The notes below the pieces were generated by a model. That model worked only from the letters and a program-made list of their open reading frames with translations. It was not told the DNA's origin and did no database searches. Below, piece by piece: positions 1-33,904 of a DNA stretch of 64,000 bases (its first letter is position 1; each line of letters opens with the position of its first letter). Origin of the DNA: Watersipora subatra (lineage: Eukaryota > Bryozoa > Gymnolaemata > Cheilostomatida > Watersiporidae). Location of the stretch: positions 6,696,001-6,760,000 of the forward strand of contig NC_088711.1 in assembly GCF_963576615.1 (NCBI RefSeq). Direction: 5' to 3'. The position numbers and the translations under genes were made by a program.

Positions 1-1265
1 AGTCAATGCCAGTTGGGGAGATGCGACATCCCCGTCGCTATCTTCCCTGAAAATGTATATAAAATCTTTCCTCCTGGCTCTGAACAAATGATCTCTTTCT
101 CTATGAATGAATCTGACCGACGGCAACCATGACTTCATCAGCCTGCACATTTACCATAGGAACAGCTTTATGATGTGCTAGGTTTCAATTACTAAGGCTA
201 ATTCGTATCGATGTGTAAATAGTCACTGCTTTTATCCTCCGTTTTATCATTTCTATAGATATTTAGCTTTGGAAACATATATTAGTACATCAATTCTGCA
301 TTACTCTATGTTGCTATGATTTGTATAGAAGTACCTTTTTCTATGTTGTATGATATTATTTTGCTATGGTCCTATTTTACCATAAATTCTATTAGTATAC
401 TCTTTTCCCAATAGGACTGGAGGATGCTTTCTACTCGATATTTTACTATGAAATATTATTCTTAATTATTTTTATTGCTTGCAAACACCCAGTTACAACC
501 CATATTTAGCAGCATTGTGCCAAAGCCTTGTCATTGTTAGCAACTCGTCATTTCATGCTGTAGGACCTGCATTTTCAAGTTTCAGTATTTTTCTACTGAC
601 TTTCGCTTTACACTTTCATATGGACTAGAGCACCCATTATCCAAAAACATTGAATCATTTCGCTTGATGTAACACTTTGTGACTACAATCAGCATATGTG
701 GTATGTATTGGCTTTGAAAGCAATAACAATTTAAGGACTAATGAAAGGGTGCATTCAAATGACTCCAACAATTACAAACTGACAATATATTTGCTATTAT
801 TTAGTAATAAAGCTAAGTATAACAAAATATTAATAATTATAGGCATCTCAAGATGATTCCATAAATCAAGAACAAACAAGTTCACGAGAACATTAAATAT
901 AGTGCTGAAAACCCATGCTTACAGAATAAAAAATACATAATGAAAAACAGCACGCTTGTGATAGTTGTTCAAGTGTTTAAAAGTTAGCAAATGCATAAAG
1001 TATGGTGAAGAAATTGAGGTTAGTAGTAAATATATATACATTAAAAAGAATGAAGTAAAAGTAACTTCAGGTTGATGGTGAATGGTTGGAAATGACTAGC
1101 TAAGCAAGCAACTAAGCATCATGTTGATGCAATAGCCGAAAACCCTCTAGATAATTCTAAATTTAAAATATTTGAACACGTTTAAAGTGGTGGTTAAATG
1201 ATCCATTAGGACAAAAAGTATGCATTTAATCACAGGGGTATAGTGTCATGTAAAACCAACCGCTC
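1..1265. other. Non-coding region downstream of the ERK gene
   Basis: No coding exon could be supported on either strand. The stretch is AT-rich and lies 3' of the minus-strand ERK stop codon, so its right part is probably 3' untranslated region. A minus-strand AATAAA (TTTATT on the plus strand at 471-476) is a possible but distant poly(A) signal. Confidence 0.5.
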
Positions 1266-6912
<5,647 letters not shown>

Positions 6913-8974
6913 CTTTGAGTTACAAGCGACTTCCGCATAAAATAAGATTACGGTAAATCAAAGTTATTATCGAGATTACATGCGACGGGTTTCACTTAGT
7001 CGCGCAACTAGCGTTAGTATCGTGGATGCTAAGCAACCGTGCAGACATTTAGGTAGTTTGCCAAGAAAAGTTTTCGTCCGCAGAAAAGCTATCGTTCATA
7101 ACAAAGGCTTTGAAAACGTAGGACGAGGCGCACATCATTTCATCTGTGTTGCTTTGTGCATAGCACATAAATTAGTTGTTTGGTAATGATAACACATTCA
7201 AACTCATTCAAAACACTTGCTTGAGTGCCAGTGTATTAAAATGAGTTAAAACGAACACGGACTGATTTGGTTCATTAGTAAAAAAGATATGACAGGTTTA
7301 CCATAACGCGACGTAACAGTTTTTCATTAGATTGTTAGTAGTAGTATTCAAACGTTTCTTACCAGGTATGTATACTCATGCTGTAATTACTTTCAGAAGC
7401 TGAATATATATCTAAGTCTAGTCATCCATAAGTTTCACATAACTTTTGTACACTTTATTGTCAAGTTACAGATAGGTTGCATCAAACTATTAATGTTGTT
7501 TTGGGGTGTAGCATTATGTATTTGTTTATCTTAAGTTTGCAATGGCTCATTTTTATTATGTCTTATGAAGGTTCATTTCTGAACATTTTTACTTTATGGA
7601 TAAGTGTTCTTAAGTAGCCTGTAAAATTTGGTCTGCAATAGATGGCAATAAAGCTAACAGAATACCTTGGGAGCAAATAAAGGCTAATTCAGAATGTTAA
7701 TTTTTACTGAAAATCATAAAAAGTTTAAAAACACAAGCTTAAGCTAATGCTGTCAGCACCTAGATAACACTTGAGTTGGGATATATTACCATCATTCACA
7801 AAAAAATTGTTAAAAAGCACATACAGCATGAAAACCATAATATGAGTCAAAGAGTATTACCTCGTATTACCTCGTAGCTGTCTTCACACTAGATCCCTTA
7901 ATGTGAAAGTGGTGTGCCTCATAAGATTTAATTTATTTTGTCAGTGGATTTCAATTTTCGAGTAATTGAGTTTAACGTTAGTGAGTAGTGCAAGCTTAAC
8001 TTGCTATATAAGTTTATAGTGCTTTAGCTGAGTGGTTATTTGTATGATTTTTAATGTCTCTTATGGCTCTAGGTAGAAAGCTGTTAAAGTATTCACTTTT
8101 AGTGGCATGTACGGATGATGGTAATCCTTTACTGTTTGCTCGAGTTTGAATGTGAGGCTCGGATTGGTTAATAAGTTGGTCGTATGAACTGTTCAGTGCT
8201 GAATGCTTATCCTCTTCACTAAGCATCCTCATTAAAAGTCATAGGCTGATGTCACAATGTCTCTTTTGTAGTAGCTCTAGACCAAGTTTTTCTTTTGCTT
8301 CATTAACACTTAGTAGATTGACGAATATAATAAAAACTATAAAAATATATCATAAATCACAAAATCTGCCGCATAGAAAAAGCTTTTAGATCATATATTT
8401 TAGACTTAATCAACATTAACCCTTTTTTGTTTTTAGTCAGCTGTGGTATCCATTTAAGTTGATGCACTACAAGGATGAAAATTTATGTACTGTATAAGGG
8501 TTTGTAGGTTAGTTTGTAGGCCTATTTTATATTTCTGTTATAAGTATTGTTTTTTCAAGAATCATTTTCAGATAGTATTATCACTAACAAAAAATATATA
8601 ATTTTTTCAAGATCGTCAAAAGTTTTTAAATAGTTCTGATTAGAACAGTGCTGAGTTAACAGTTACTGATGCAGTTTATAGAAATTGTTAAACAAATAAA
8701 TCATTCTATTTAGTGCAATGTGCAAAAATTCGATTTGCTTACCCAAAATAGTTTCTTTCTTACTCTGCTGATTGCCTCTAATCTAATTAATAAACCAGTT
8801 TAATTTATTATTTTATGGCAGTCTAATATAAAAAAATTATTTGAGTTTTAGTTTTGAGCAATCTGAAAAACAGTAACAGACTTACATAATCGGGCAAAAT
8901 CTTTACTCTTTTTGCAGTCTATAACGAGTAAAAAAGTTTAGATCAGGCCAGCGCTGTTTTCAGTGTTTTACGTT
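6913..8974. other. Intergenic region upstream of the ERK gene
   Basis: No coding exon, RNA gene or clear repeat was recognised. The first hundred bases upstream of the ERK start should include its promoter and 5' untranslated region, but no TATA box is obvious. The remainder is unremarkable AT-rich sequence. Confidence 0.45.
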
Positions 8975-9145
8975 GCTCAGTACTCAGTGCTCAGTGCTCA
9001 GTACTCATTGCTCAGTACTCAGTGCTCAGTACTCAGTACTCAGTGCTCAGTACACAGTGCTCAGTACTCAGTGCTCAGTACTGGTGAGCACAGCGCTCAG
9101 TACTGGTGAGCTCAGTACTCAGTGCTCAGTACTGGTGAGCACTGT
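8975..9145. repeat. Minisatellite of CTCAGTACTCAGTG-type units
   Basis: A short array of interleaved 7-bp submotifs (CTCAGTA, CTCAGTG, CTCATTG), later broken by a CTGGTGAG variant. It sits about 130 bp upstream of the LINE relic. Confidence 0.8.
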
Positions 9146-9269
9146 TTTATTAAACTAACGATATACGTTACTTGTCATTTCTCCAACTTAGATTAGAAAT
9201 GAATACACCAAACATACACAATTTTTTGCGCACTGTGTTAACCAACAAACCCATAACTACACTAATAAA

Positions 9270-10340
9270 AAAAACATCATTTTGGAAACTCAATATAGAT
9301 TTCAGAAAAGCAAAGGAACTAGTGAAGCATTGATAGAATTTACAAACAATACACTTGCAGCTTTAAACAATAGTCTATCTGGTTTAGGTATATTCATTGA
9401 CTTCTCAAAGGCTTTTAATACAATAGATCCCTCTATTTTAATAAATAAGCTTAAGCAAAAAAATTTTTCTCATTCGAGTTTAGAATTAATTCAAAATTGT
9501 CTATCAAATTGTCTTCAAAGTGTTATAATAATGCAAAATATATCACAAGCTTTAGTAATTAAATGTGGAGTGCCACAAGGATTCATCCTTGGACCTACAC
9601 TATTTTTGTCATATATAAATGATCTTGTAAAAAGCACTGATAAATTTAAAACTATTCTGTTTGCTGATGATGCTAACTTATTTTATACTGTTAAAAACTT
9701 GAATGAGATGTAGCTATGATTACCAGAGAATTAGACGTGATAAAAATTGGTATGACCAAAACAACCCAATATTGAATGTTGACAAGGCAAATTTCATAGT
9801 AATTCAAAACCCATAAAATGAATTTTGATTAACAAAAACTATTTCCATGAATGGACAAAACATACAAATGACAAGTAACATAAAATTTTTAGGCATTATA
9901 ATAGATAGTACATTAAACTGGTCAAAACACATAGAACTATTGAGAAAACAACTGCGACAAAGCTTGGGACTTATTTACCAGGCCTCATTGATCTTACTAA
10001 AAATGCCTTTTTTATATATGCTTTTATATAATACTCTAATTAACAGTGAAATAGTTTATTGCTTAGATTCATGGAAAAATGCTTCAATGAGTTACTTAAA
10101 CAAAATTTTGGTCATCCAGAAGCGAATAATATATCATAACACCTCAAACTAACTTGTCAACACATTGCAACACTTGTCATTCCTTATTTTTTCTTCCACT
10201 CTCCTTTCCTATTGGTGGCCATAGACATGTTGCCTATCGTGTGTCATCAGCATGGAATTCCTTGCCAATTTGGCTAAAAAAAATTGATAGTCATGATGGT
10301 TTTATGGCTGCTTTGAAGCAGTACTGACTAGACTCTCTGG
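9270..10340 (+). mobile_element. Broken non-LTR retrotransposon (LINE) reverse transcriptase fragment, CR1/Jockey-like
   Basis: Two open segments carry reverse-transcriptase motifs in the right order. 9282-9713 has the fingers motif QYRFQKSKGTSEAL, motif A IDFSKAFNTID, motif B GVPQGFILGP and the catalytic FADD box. 9847-10152 is in another frame and has IKFLGIIIDSTLNWSKHI plus the thumb region. Further along, about 10217-10315, the frame reading VSSAWNSLPIWLK matches the usual C-terminal tail of CR1/Jockey-type LINEs. The endonuclease and ORF1 are absent, and a frameshift with several stops separates the pieces, so this is a 5'-truncated dead copy. The clade is inferred from motif wording only. 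Confidence 0.85.
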
Positions 10341-10938
10341 AATAGATTTATTCTGATTTGTTTCGCTTAGACAACTATGTTTTCTTCATCTGTTAACTCA
10401 TCTGTTAATCTGTTAATTTTAACAACTGTTAATCTCATCTGTTAACTCAAGCTCTGCGCCTCGAATAGCTAGGCTACTGCGCATATGGACCCTCATTGCA
10501 CCTTTTTTATATCCTCTTGTTATTTTATGATTTAATGTATTGTATGGGTTGATATTACTCTAAAGCTAAAAGGTAGAGAGTTACTAATAATACTCATATC
10601 AAAAACATTTAGGCCTATGTAGGAGTTATAAAAAAAGCTACATCGAATAATTATTAGAGTTTTAGGTAAGAACAGAGAGAAAAGAAAAGTTACTTACACA
10701 ATATTGCAATAGTTCTATTATTTATTCATTTATACTTTTAGATCTTTTAGACCTTGCGAGAGGTCATCTGCTTCAATAACTATTCTTAATGCTAGCTCAA
10801 GCGAGTTGTGTCTCAGGCTATTGATTAACTGTATGATAAAGATTGCGAAACTTGCAAACAAAATTTACATAATTGCTTTTATAAAGTGGTTGATAACGCA
10901 CAATCACATGTGTATAAAAATTAAGTTTTAAGTGTATA
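10341..10938. other. Intergenic, no feature recognised
   Basis: AT-rich sequence between the LINE tail and the first Helitron-like copy. A few CATCTGTTAAT near-repeats occur at 10388-10445; nothing else was identified. Confidence 0.4.
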
Positions 10939-11486
10939 TCTATTTATCTTATACCTATACATATATTTCTCAAAGTATGTCTGTGGATCTGTGGATCTGT
11001 GGATCTGTAGATCTGTAGTTCCTGCTATAGCTATAGCGAACGCTGATTATTTTACTGATGCAGCTATGCATTACAATGCCTCTATTAAGAAATATTTTTC
11101 ATAAGGTTCGATTACTATACCTTGGGTCAAGGTCAATTCTTCTCGCACGAACAATTATATTGTCTCTGTATCGTCATATTCAAAGTTTGGCTGGATAGCT
11201 TCTGGTGGAACAGTAATCTTTTTTATACACAACTTGATATTATTAATTCTACATCTTCAGGATTTTTATTTGGTTTTCCCAGTTCGTATTAATTGTATCA
11301 TTACCGAATCATTTCTTATTGTAATCGTAGCAAAACCGACTTAATTTAGCTATTACTTGCGAATTATTTCACATTTACATCTAAACCTTTTTATAGTTGT
11401 TTTATTTTTTTTAATTTATTTGACCTGCACGAAACATTTTCCTGATGATATGATGTTCAAAAGTTAGAATGGCAAATGTTGTTATA
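10939..11486 (+). mobile_element. Helitron-like element, 3' truncated copy
   Basis: Starts A|TCTATTTATC, followed by ATATATTTCTCAAAG, a GTGGATCT mini-repeat and CTATAGCTATAG, the same order as the complete copy at 4320. Its body (about 11110-11470) is the reverse complement of 11700-12190 in the neighbouring copy. The hairpin and CTAG end are missing where it meets the TA repeat. Confidence 0.55.
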
Positions 11487-11488
11487 TG

Positions 11489-11552
<64 letters not shown>

Positions 11553-11600
11553 CATATGTATATATATATACAGTATATACATACATATATATATATATAC
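11487..11600. repeat. (TA)n microsatellite between two converging elements
   Basis: A nearly pure TA tract with a few CATA and TGTA interruptions. It lies exactly between the truncated end of the plus-strand copy and the CTAG end of the minus-strand copy. Confidence 0.9.
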
Positions 11601-12905
11601 TAGCAGTACTACCCGGCGTTGGCAGGGTAATAAAAGTCTTTAGACAAAAAATTTATTTGTATTTAACAAATAACAACATTTATTTGTATTTATTATATAA
11701 CACCATTTGCCAATCTAACTTTCAATTGTGTAGTTAAAATAAATTGGGTGAGAAAATATAAACAACTGTAAAGGTTTTCAAACTTTGTCAAACCGCTGTA
11801 ACTTTCAAACTTCATATCATGAGGAAAATGTTTTGTACAGATCAGATAAATTAAAAAAAATAAAACAATTATAAAAGGGTTTAAATACAAATGTGAAATA
11901 GTTCGTAAGTAATAGCTAAATTAAGTCTGTTTTGCTACGATTACAATAAAAAATGGTTATAATGATACAATTAATACGAACTGAGAAAACCAAATAAAAA
12001 TCCTGAATATGTTGAATTAATAATAACAATTCTTGCATAGAAGTGTGTATAAAAAAGGTTACTGTTCTATCAGAAGCTATCCATCAAAACTTTAAATACG
12101 ATGATACTGGTACAAATGTATCAGAAGCTGTTCTATCAGAAGCTATCCATCAAAACTTTAAATACGATGATACTGGTACAAATGTAAACATGAGATATCG
12201 TCCTGTTGTTGTCTGGCCGAAAGGAGAGAGAATGTAGATGCTCTTCCTACAAAGATAATACAATTGTCCGCATAAAAAAATTGGCTTGAATATAGCAATT
12301 GAACCTTACAAAAAATCAAAAAAAGAAGTTCAAGAAAATACGAAAAAGCATCGAGTTTCACATAGTTAATAGAATTCTTAGAGTTCCAAATAATACATCA
12401 TTTAGCGTGTGCATACATTATACACTATATAGTATATGATAATGGCTTTGTTCAATATGCCTTGTACAGCTCGGTGGTAGAGCGAGTGAATTTAAAACTA
12501 ACGGTTGCAATCTCCATGAGTTCAGATCCATCAGAATATGGCATTTTACTTGGAAGATTCTAATAGCTATAGCTGGACAAACACACACATGCACACACCC
12601 ACAGACAGAGACACACAGACTCCAATGCGCGCACACAAAGACAGAGACACACACACAGGCAGAGCCACACTCAGAGACACACACACAGGAAGAGCCACAC
12701 TCAGAGACACACACACAGGAAGAGACACATACACATAGACAGAAACATACACACACAAGCGCACACACGCACGCACACACTTACGCACACAGATACACAC
12801 ACAGACGGTCCTAGATCCAGACACACAGATGCACAGATGCACGCATGCACGCACAGACCAACACGTAAATTTTGAGATACATATTTTGTATATATACACA
12901 TATAA
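11600..12905 (-). mobile_element. Long Helitron-like element, minus orientation, with tRNA-like module
   Basis: The right terminus in element orientation is CTAG (11600-11603), flanked by T and preceded by the hairpin ACCCGGCGTTGGCAGGGT. The body matches the copies at 10939 and 22543. It holds a 66-bp tandem duplication (about 12065-12196). Antisense to the element is a clear tRNA-like module: CAGCTCGGTGG (box A-like, 12467-12477) then GAGTTCAGATCC (box B-like, 12518-12529). Next come AATAGCTATAGCTGGACA, a long CA-rich tract (about 12580-12860) and TTTTGAGATACATAT. The outer 5' end is degenerate, so the boundary near 12905 is approximate. Confidence 0.55.
12577..12860. repeat. CA-rich simple repeat inside the Helitron-like element
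   Basis: Interrupted ACACACAG/AGACACAC tract with a 30-bp subrepeat present about three times (12655-12730). It occupies the position of the shorter GT-rich tract in the 4320 copy, so it looks like expansion inside the element. Confidence 0.8.
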
Positions 12906-12929
12906 CTATCTACTAAAAAATTATCCATT

Positions 12930-13831
12930 ACAAAATCAGATCAAAGGAAGACATATGAATGTAAAGTTGAATACTTTTATGAATTTAATATAAAAGGAAA
13001 GTAGGCATAAAATTATGTAGTAATAGGCAAAAACAAGAATGAGTGTATCTAGATGTTATAAATAATGAGAGAAGTTAAGAAACATCGTTATGACAAACTC
13101 AATGAATATTGCAGTAACTGTGCAGGTGTTTCAATGGGTACTCCTACACCCTTGAACTTAACAATACTTGTGCCATACAACATTCAGTAAACACTATGTA
13201 GTTTGCTTGCTTATTGTATCTTTCTAAAGCAAGTTTCAATACATAAAGTGAAGATAAAATAGTTTGATAAAGAGAAAATGGGAGACCATTTATTTATGTT
13301 CCAACTAGGAGAAGTTGGAGTATTTAAGGGTTGTCTACTCTGGCTACCCAAAAAATCATTCACTGGAAGATCATAAGTACATTTGTTGATGTTGAATAGT
13401 AAAAATAAACAGTTTTCAGTTTTTTATGTTAGCGATGTTTTTGCTATTAGGAATAATGCCATTGATTGAGTATTAAAAGCTCTGATGAAATAGCTGCCAT
13501 TGCAAGAGCCGATCAGCAACTGCAAGAGAAATGCATAGGAAGTAAAAGGAAGTAAAAGGCTAATTAAGTCACATTGTGATTTATTTGTTTAACAATTACT
13601 GTAAACTGTATCAGTAATTGTCACATCAGTGATGTTCAAATCAGAATTATCTAAAAACTCATGACTACCTTGAAAAAATAAAAACTTTTTTGCTAGCAAT
13701 AATATCATCTAACAAGGATCTTTAGTTACATTTGGATCTTTTGAAATCTTGGAACTATAAAGATTTTTAGGACTATCTAACAAGGATCTGGTGTTATGAA
13801 ATTGTTTTAGAAAGGACAGCAGCTCTTCACA
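12930..13831. other. Intergenic region and probable 5' region of the 13832 gene
   Basis: No coding exon or repeat was recognised. A TTGTTTTAG acceptor-like sequence at 13802-13810, 21 bp before the ATG at 13832, suggests that an upstream untranslated exon may exist. Confidence 0.35.
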
Positions 13832-14663
13832 ATGTCGTCTGAAAATGATTCTAACCAGTATGCTGAGAATCCAAATTTTGGTAAGTTTGAAGAGGACAAA
13901 CTGTCTGCGATGGATGACCCTCATCTCATCAAGCTCTCAACCGATGACCAACAGCATGAGACAACAGAGAGGCCAATCGAGATTGATAATTCCCGCCAAT
14001 ATGCTCCTTCGCCTCGCAACCTGATCTGTCCAAAACCGCTGCCGAAGGAATACATCGATGAAAGCAGGAAAAGTCATTCAGGTGGCAACTTTGATCCGAT
14101 TCTCCATCAGTCACGACGAGACATGTATGGTGGAGATAGGAAGGTTGGAATACCAGCAAATTTCCAGAATATTCTTTATGACATTTCAAATGCCGTCATC
14201 AAAATAAGCAACTATGGCGAGGTTAATAAGGCAACTAAACGCGTGTTTAAGGACAAACAGGCCATATTTGAATACCTGGCTACGTACTTGGAACATCGCC
14301 TGATACAAAGGCAAGACCTAACAGGTATCCTTCCAGGTATGTCATTATCAAGCCGATAAACAAGGTGTCTAGGAGTTACCATATGTAGCGATGACTTCCA
14401 CGCCAATTACGTATTATACGCAGTTAAATATAAAAAAAACTTTTGTAAAATGAAAGCATTAGTGAGCTATGATCTTTCATAGCTAAAGATAGTTTGGTCA
14501 CGTTATAAAACAGTATGAATAATGGAATACCATGGTTCATAACCTTAACGCTCTGTCTCAATTTAGAATGTGCTCTATCCTATCGATTGCAGATTATTCC
14601 CTAGAAGAATCAAAGACTCCGGCACTAGAAACCAGCGCGACACTTTACATGAAAACCCTTTGA
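13832..14663 (+). CDS. Two-exon gene of unknown function, 191 aa, possible RIIa/DPY-30-like C-terminal helices
   Basis: Exon 1 (13832-14336) ends at a good donor, CCAG|GTATGT. Exon 2 (14593-14663) follows GATTGCAG and ends in TGA after SATLYMKTL. The phases agree, giving 191 aa. The first 110 residues are polar, rich in Asp, Glu, Asn and Ser, and look disordered. The segment IPANFQNILYDISNAV near residues 108-123, followed by QAIFEYLATYLEHRL near 143-157, recalls the two-helix dimerisation/docking fold of RIIa and DPY-30 proteins. The loop between the helices is longer than usual, so this is only a suggestion. The gene lies 0.3 kb beyond the 3' end of the convergent ALDH9A1 gene. No transmembrane segment or signal peptide is visible. 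Codon use looks like that of the neighbouring host genes. Confidence 0.65.
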
Positions 14664-14966
14664 TCAGAAACAATGCTGAGGCTTGAACATAGTGGCAATA
14701 TTATTTGTTAAAACATTTCAATTTCAATAATTATTTCAATACAGCCAATTAGAAACTGTGACACCATGATCTTGATGTGAACTAAATTTAAAAACAAATT
14801 TAAAAGTTCAACAATATTGTGAGAAGATTGAGCAAATATTTCATAAAACCAAATAATACATATGAGAAAAATAAATGAAATGCTGCAAGTGGTAACATCA
14901 AATACTAATGAAATATTAATAGTAGAAGAATGCAGCTCAGGTGTTAGTATTCCGACTGAACAATTA

Positions 14967-30610
<15,644 letters not shown>

Positions 30611-32939
30611 TAGGAATGCTTGAGAGAACTACACAAATTTCACCTCAAGACATAGGCTACAAAAAAAAGATGACATATATTTCGTGATACCAGCAGATTA
30701 ATATTAAATAGGCTTTCAATTAAAATGCTTAGTCAAAAACATCTATGCCTTGCTCTATGTCAGAGGAAGTACTCAAAGCAGACTTTCTCTGTGACCCACA
30801 GAAGCTGTGCAAACGCATGATTAAATACCAACGGCATAAAAAATTTAAAACTAACATTGCTTTGTTAACATATCAACTACAAATGTCTATAATTGAAATC
30901 TAAAATATATCTCAAACCCAACCAAAAATCTGGACACACAATAACCAATTTACTTAAAAGTTAAATTTCAGCAAAAGCCTGTAAGTTAAAACCTAATTAT
31001 GTGTGCATATCAAAAAATTTGTCACGAATGTAATCCAAAAATCAACTCCTAGCTGCTACATATCATTACTGGATCTCTCTTTACTGTAGGTTAAAAAGTG
31101 CCAGTTAAAAATAACAAAACGATTCTTGGTAATTAATACATATGCAAATAAGCATGATGAAATATTTGATGCTAGAATAGCTAGAAGAATTTATGAACTA
31201 CTGGCACTACTAACCCTCTTTATCCGTGGTTTTGTATTATTAACGATAATCCGCAACGATTTTATATCATAACGCTGCAGCGTATTTCGAACAGCCGCCC
31301 ACAATATCTGTTTCCGGCTTGATAGTAGTTCTGAGCTAGCACTAGCACTGTAGCGCCACAAAAGAATAGCCAATTATAATTTGCGTATTCTCCGCTTGTC
31401 CAATGAAATAATATTATAATTTTAGAGCATACACTTGGTAGGTAACAGACTAAATAACTACAACGATGATCGCTATCGACTTTCAAGATTAATATTGGTG
31501 TAAAACTGTAGATATCAGTTGGATATTGAATGGGCTTAGAACTCTTTAAAGGGTTATCTTTGTTTGTATGTTGCCATACTGAGAATGTTCAAACATATAC
31601 AATAGTTTTCAATGTTTTATTCCATTTTATCGCTAAAACCTATACTATTTAATAAGCATTCGGTCATCTCTGTTGTAATTTTTTCTGCCGACTTAATTTA
31701 TTGCAAAATGCTTAAGTACTGATGTTGTTTGTGTCCGTAGTTAGTGGCATTGGCTCATTTTTATTGGAAAATAATTCAATTGCCTGTTTCAAAAGGGTTA
31801 TCTTATAAGTGAATGCAAATAGTGTTATAGAAAACTTTTGTAACTTCTTTGGGAAACATTTGCATTGCACATGATATCAAAAGAACATGTTTGCCATTTT
31901 CATTAATACTATATTTTTGTTTCATTTTGCATGCTTTTGGCCTTTAGACACATTTACTACTTTTCTTAATGCTAAGAACATGTCTAAGGAAATATGAAAT
32001 GCATGTTTTGTTGTCTTGCATGCACAAGTCTTGCATGATCTGTTCATAAGCACTTATCAGTTATAAGTACGCTTCCAGGAAAGGGATTCCAACTTCCTCT
32101 CTTTATTTAAAGTCTGCACCTGTTGCTGTAGTTTGTTTTGAGAGAGTTGTTTGTTGGCTGAGGCTAATATGGATTATCTCAGAAATTTAGTGGAGTTTGT
32201 TCTCTTACACATCATTACTGACATGAATACCGAAGATACTCTTTAACTTATCTAATATGTTTCTTACAAAGCCAAGTGTGTATTTTTAGCATCTTACTAG
32301 CCTGGGAATGACCAACTAGAATGCATAAAGCATTTGGATTACTACACTTTTGATAATATGCCGGAGTTACTTTATGGCAAACCCTGTCTATTAATTTGAA
32401 CTGAGCCAGACTAATCAACAGATAATAAGCCCAGTTTCACCGCTAAAGTTGAAAACATAACAAGTATTTATCCAATATTTAGTAGAATAGCCTGAGTTAG
32501 ATGTACTTGCCCTCTTAATTCGCTGACTTCCCCATCAATACATACTGACTTTTTAATTGAATCGGGTCAAAAAGGTTTTTATGTTCAGCATGTCTATATG
32601 TGTAGCTGTGAGAGGTACACATGTACAGATATTCTCATTACTTCACACTTGTCTATGCTAGCTTAGTGGTCACATGAAGTGACAGAAGGTAATGAGTATT
32701 TGTGTTACAAAGTACAAGCTTCTATTTTTAGAAAGAAGTGTCAGGACTGCGTTTTTAGTTTACTAGCTTAGTTTGGTAAGATTGGTGAATTATCAAATTA
32801 TCAGTTTGTAACCAAGCTGAAAGATATTTTGTTTAAATTGTTTAGTTAATAAAGCTGCATTGATAGCACTTTAATATTTGGGCCTTTATGTGACAGCAAA
32901 GTTGTATAAGCAAACTCTAACGTCCGAACTGTCCATATC
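30611..32939. other. Intergenic region between divergent ALDH9A1 and STOML1, left part
   Basis: No coding exon was recognised. The part just right of 30610 should contain the ALDH9A1 promoter. The rest is AT-rich without obvious repeats. Confidence 0.4.
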
Positions 32940-33897
32940 TATGGCGCCTTACAGTGCCTCGCGTTGCGCGTTCACAACTCGAGTTGTACAACTCGAGTTC
33001 CCGTGTTGTACAACTCGGGCTGGGTTTTTGATGAACTCGAGTTGTGTTACGCAAAACTAACACGGGTTCGTAAAGAAAGCAAAGTGAGTAATTGAGGTGT
33101 CTCATTTACAGAACATTTACAGGAATTTAATAATAATAATTTAAATATATATACACATTTAAATTATATATATTGGCGATATTTGCGTACATTTGTTTCT
33201 ATAAATATAACGAGACAAAAACAATTGTAGAATGTAAATAGCAAACTAAAAAACAATCTATGTGGGAGCTGGGCCCCTTCTTTTTCAAATGAAAAAGAGT
33301 TATCTCTCTAGAGCCTGACAAGAAACTGAATGAACACCGAAAATAAACAAACATAGAAATTATGTCAACGACGTTTAATGATGCACCAAAAAAATTCCAT
33401 ATATAAATATACTGTAGCTAGACAAAATGAAATGATGAGATGTTCTCAAGCCGAGTTGTTGAACTCAAGTTGTTGTTGAAAGAACTCGGCTTGGGTTTTG
33501 ATGAACTCGAGTTGTGCAACTCGAGTTGTACAACTCGAGTTATATTTACACAACTCGAGTTATATTTACACAACTCGAGTTTGCAACTCGAGTTGTACAA
33601 CTCGAGTTGTGTAACTCGAGTTGTACAACTCGAGTTGCAAACTCGGCACACTATAATTCGCCATTTAGTTCTAGTTTTACAGTACATACATACATAGTTT
33701 AATTTCTATTAGCTAACAGGTGCCTATTGATGTACCATTGTTAATATAACCAGATCTATGGTTATGCTACCGTAATACCAATATATTGCACATTACTTTT
33801 GAAAAGTCGCGTTGCGTGTTCACAACTCGAGTTGTGCAACTCGAGTTGTACAACTCGAGTTGTGAACGCGCAACGCGAGGCACTGTAAGGCGCCATA
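32940..33897. mobile_element. 958-bp palindromic element with 60-bp perfect inverted ends and 7-bp target duplication
   Basis: Both ends begin TATGGCGCCTTACAGTGCCT and stay identical in inverted orientation for 60 bases, including GCGTTGCGCGTTCACAACTC. The flanks are CCATATC on both sides (32933-32939 and 33898-33904). The palindrome CAACTCGAGTTG and shortened forms recur at the left end (about 32976-33045), in the middle (about 33453-33640) and at the right end (about 33821-33870). The middle is AT-rich and has no credible ORF. The structure indicates a non-autonomous DNA element of unassigned superfamily. Confidence 0.8.
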
Positions 33898-33904
33898 CCA
33901 TATC

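Noticed and set aside
12418-12928. Cys/Val-rich ORFs on the minus strand
   Set aside because: Translation of the CA-rich repeat in the Helitron-like element.
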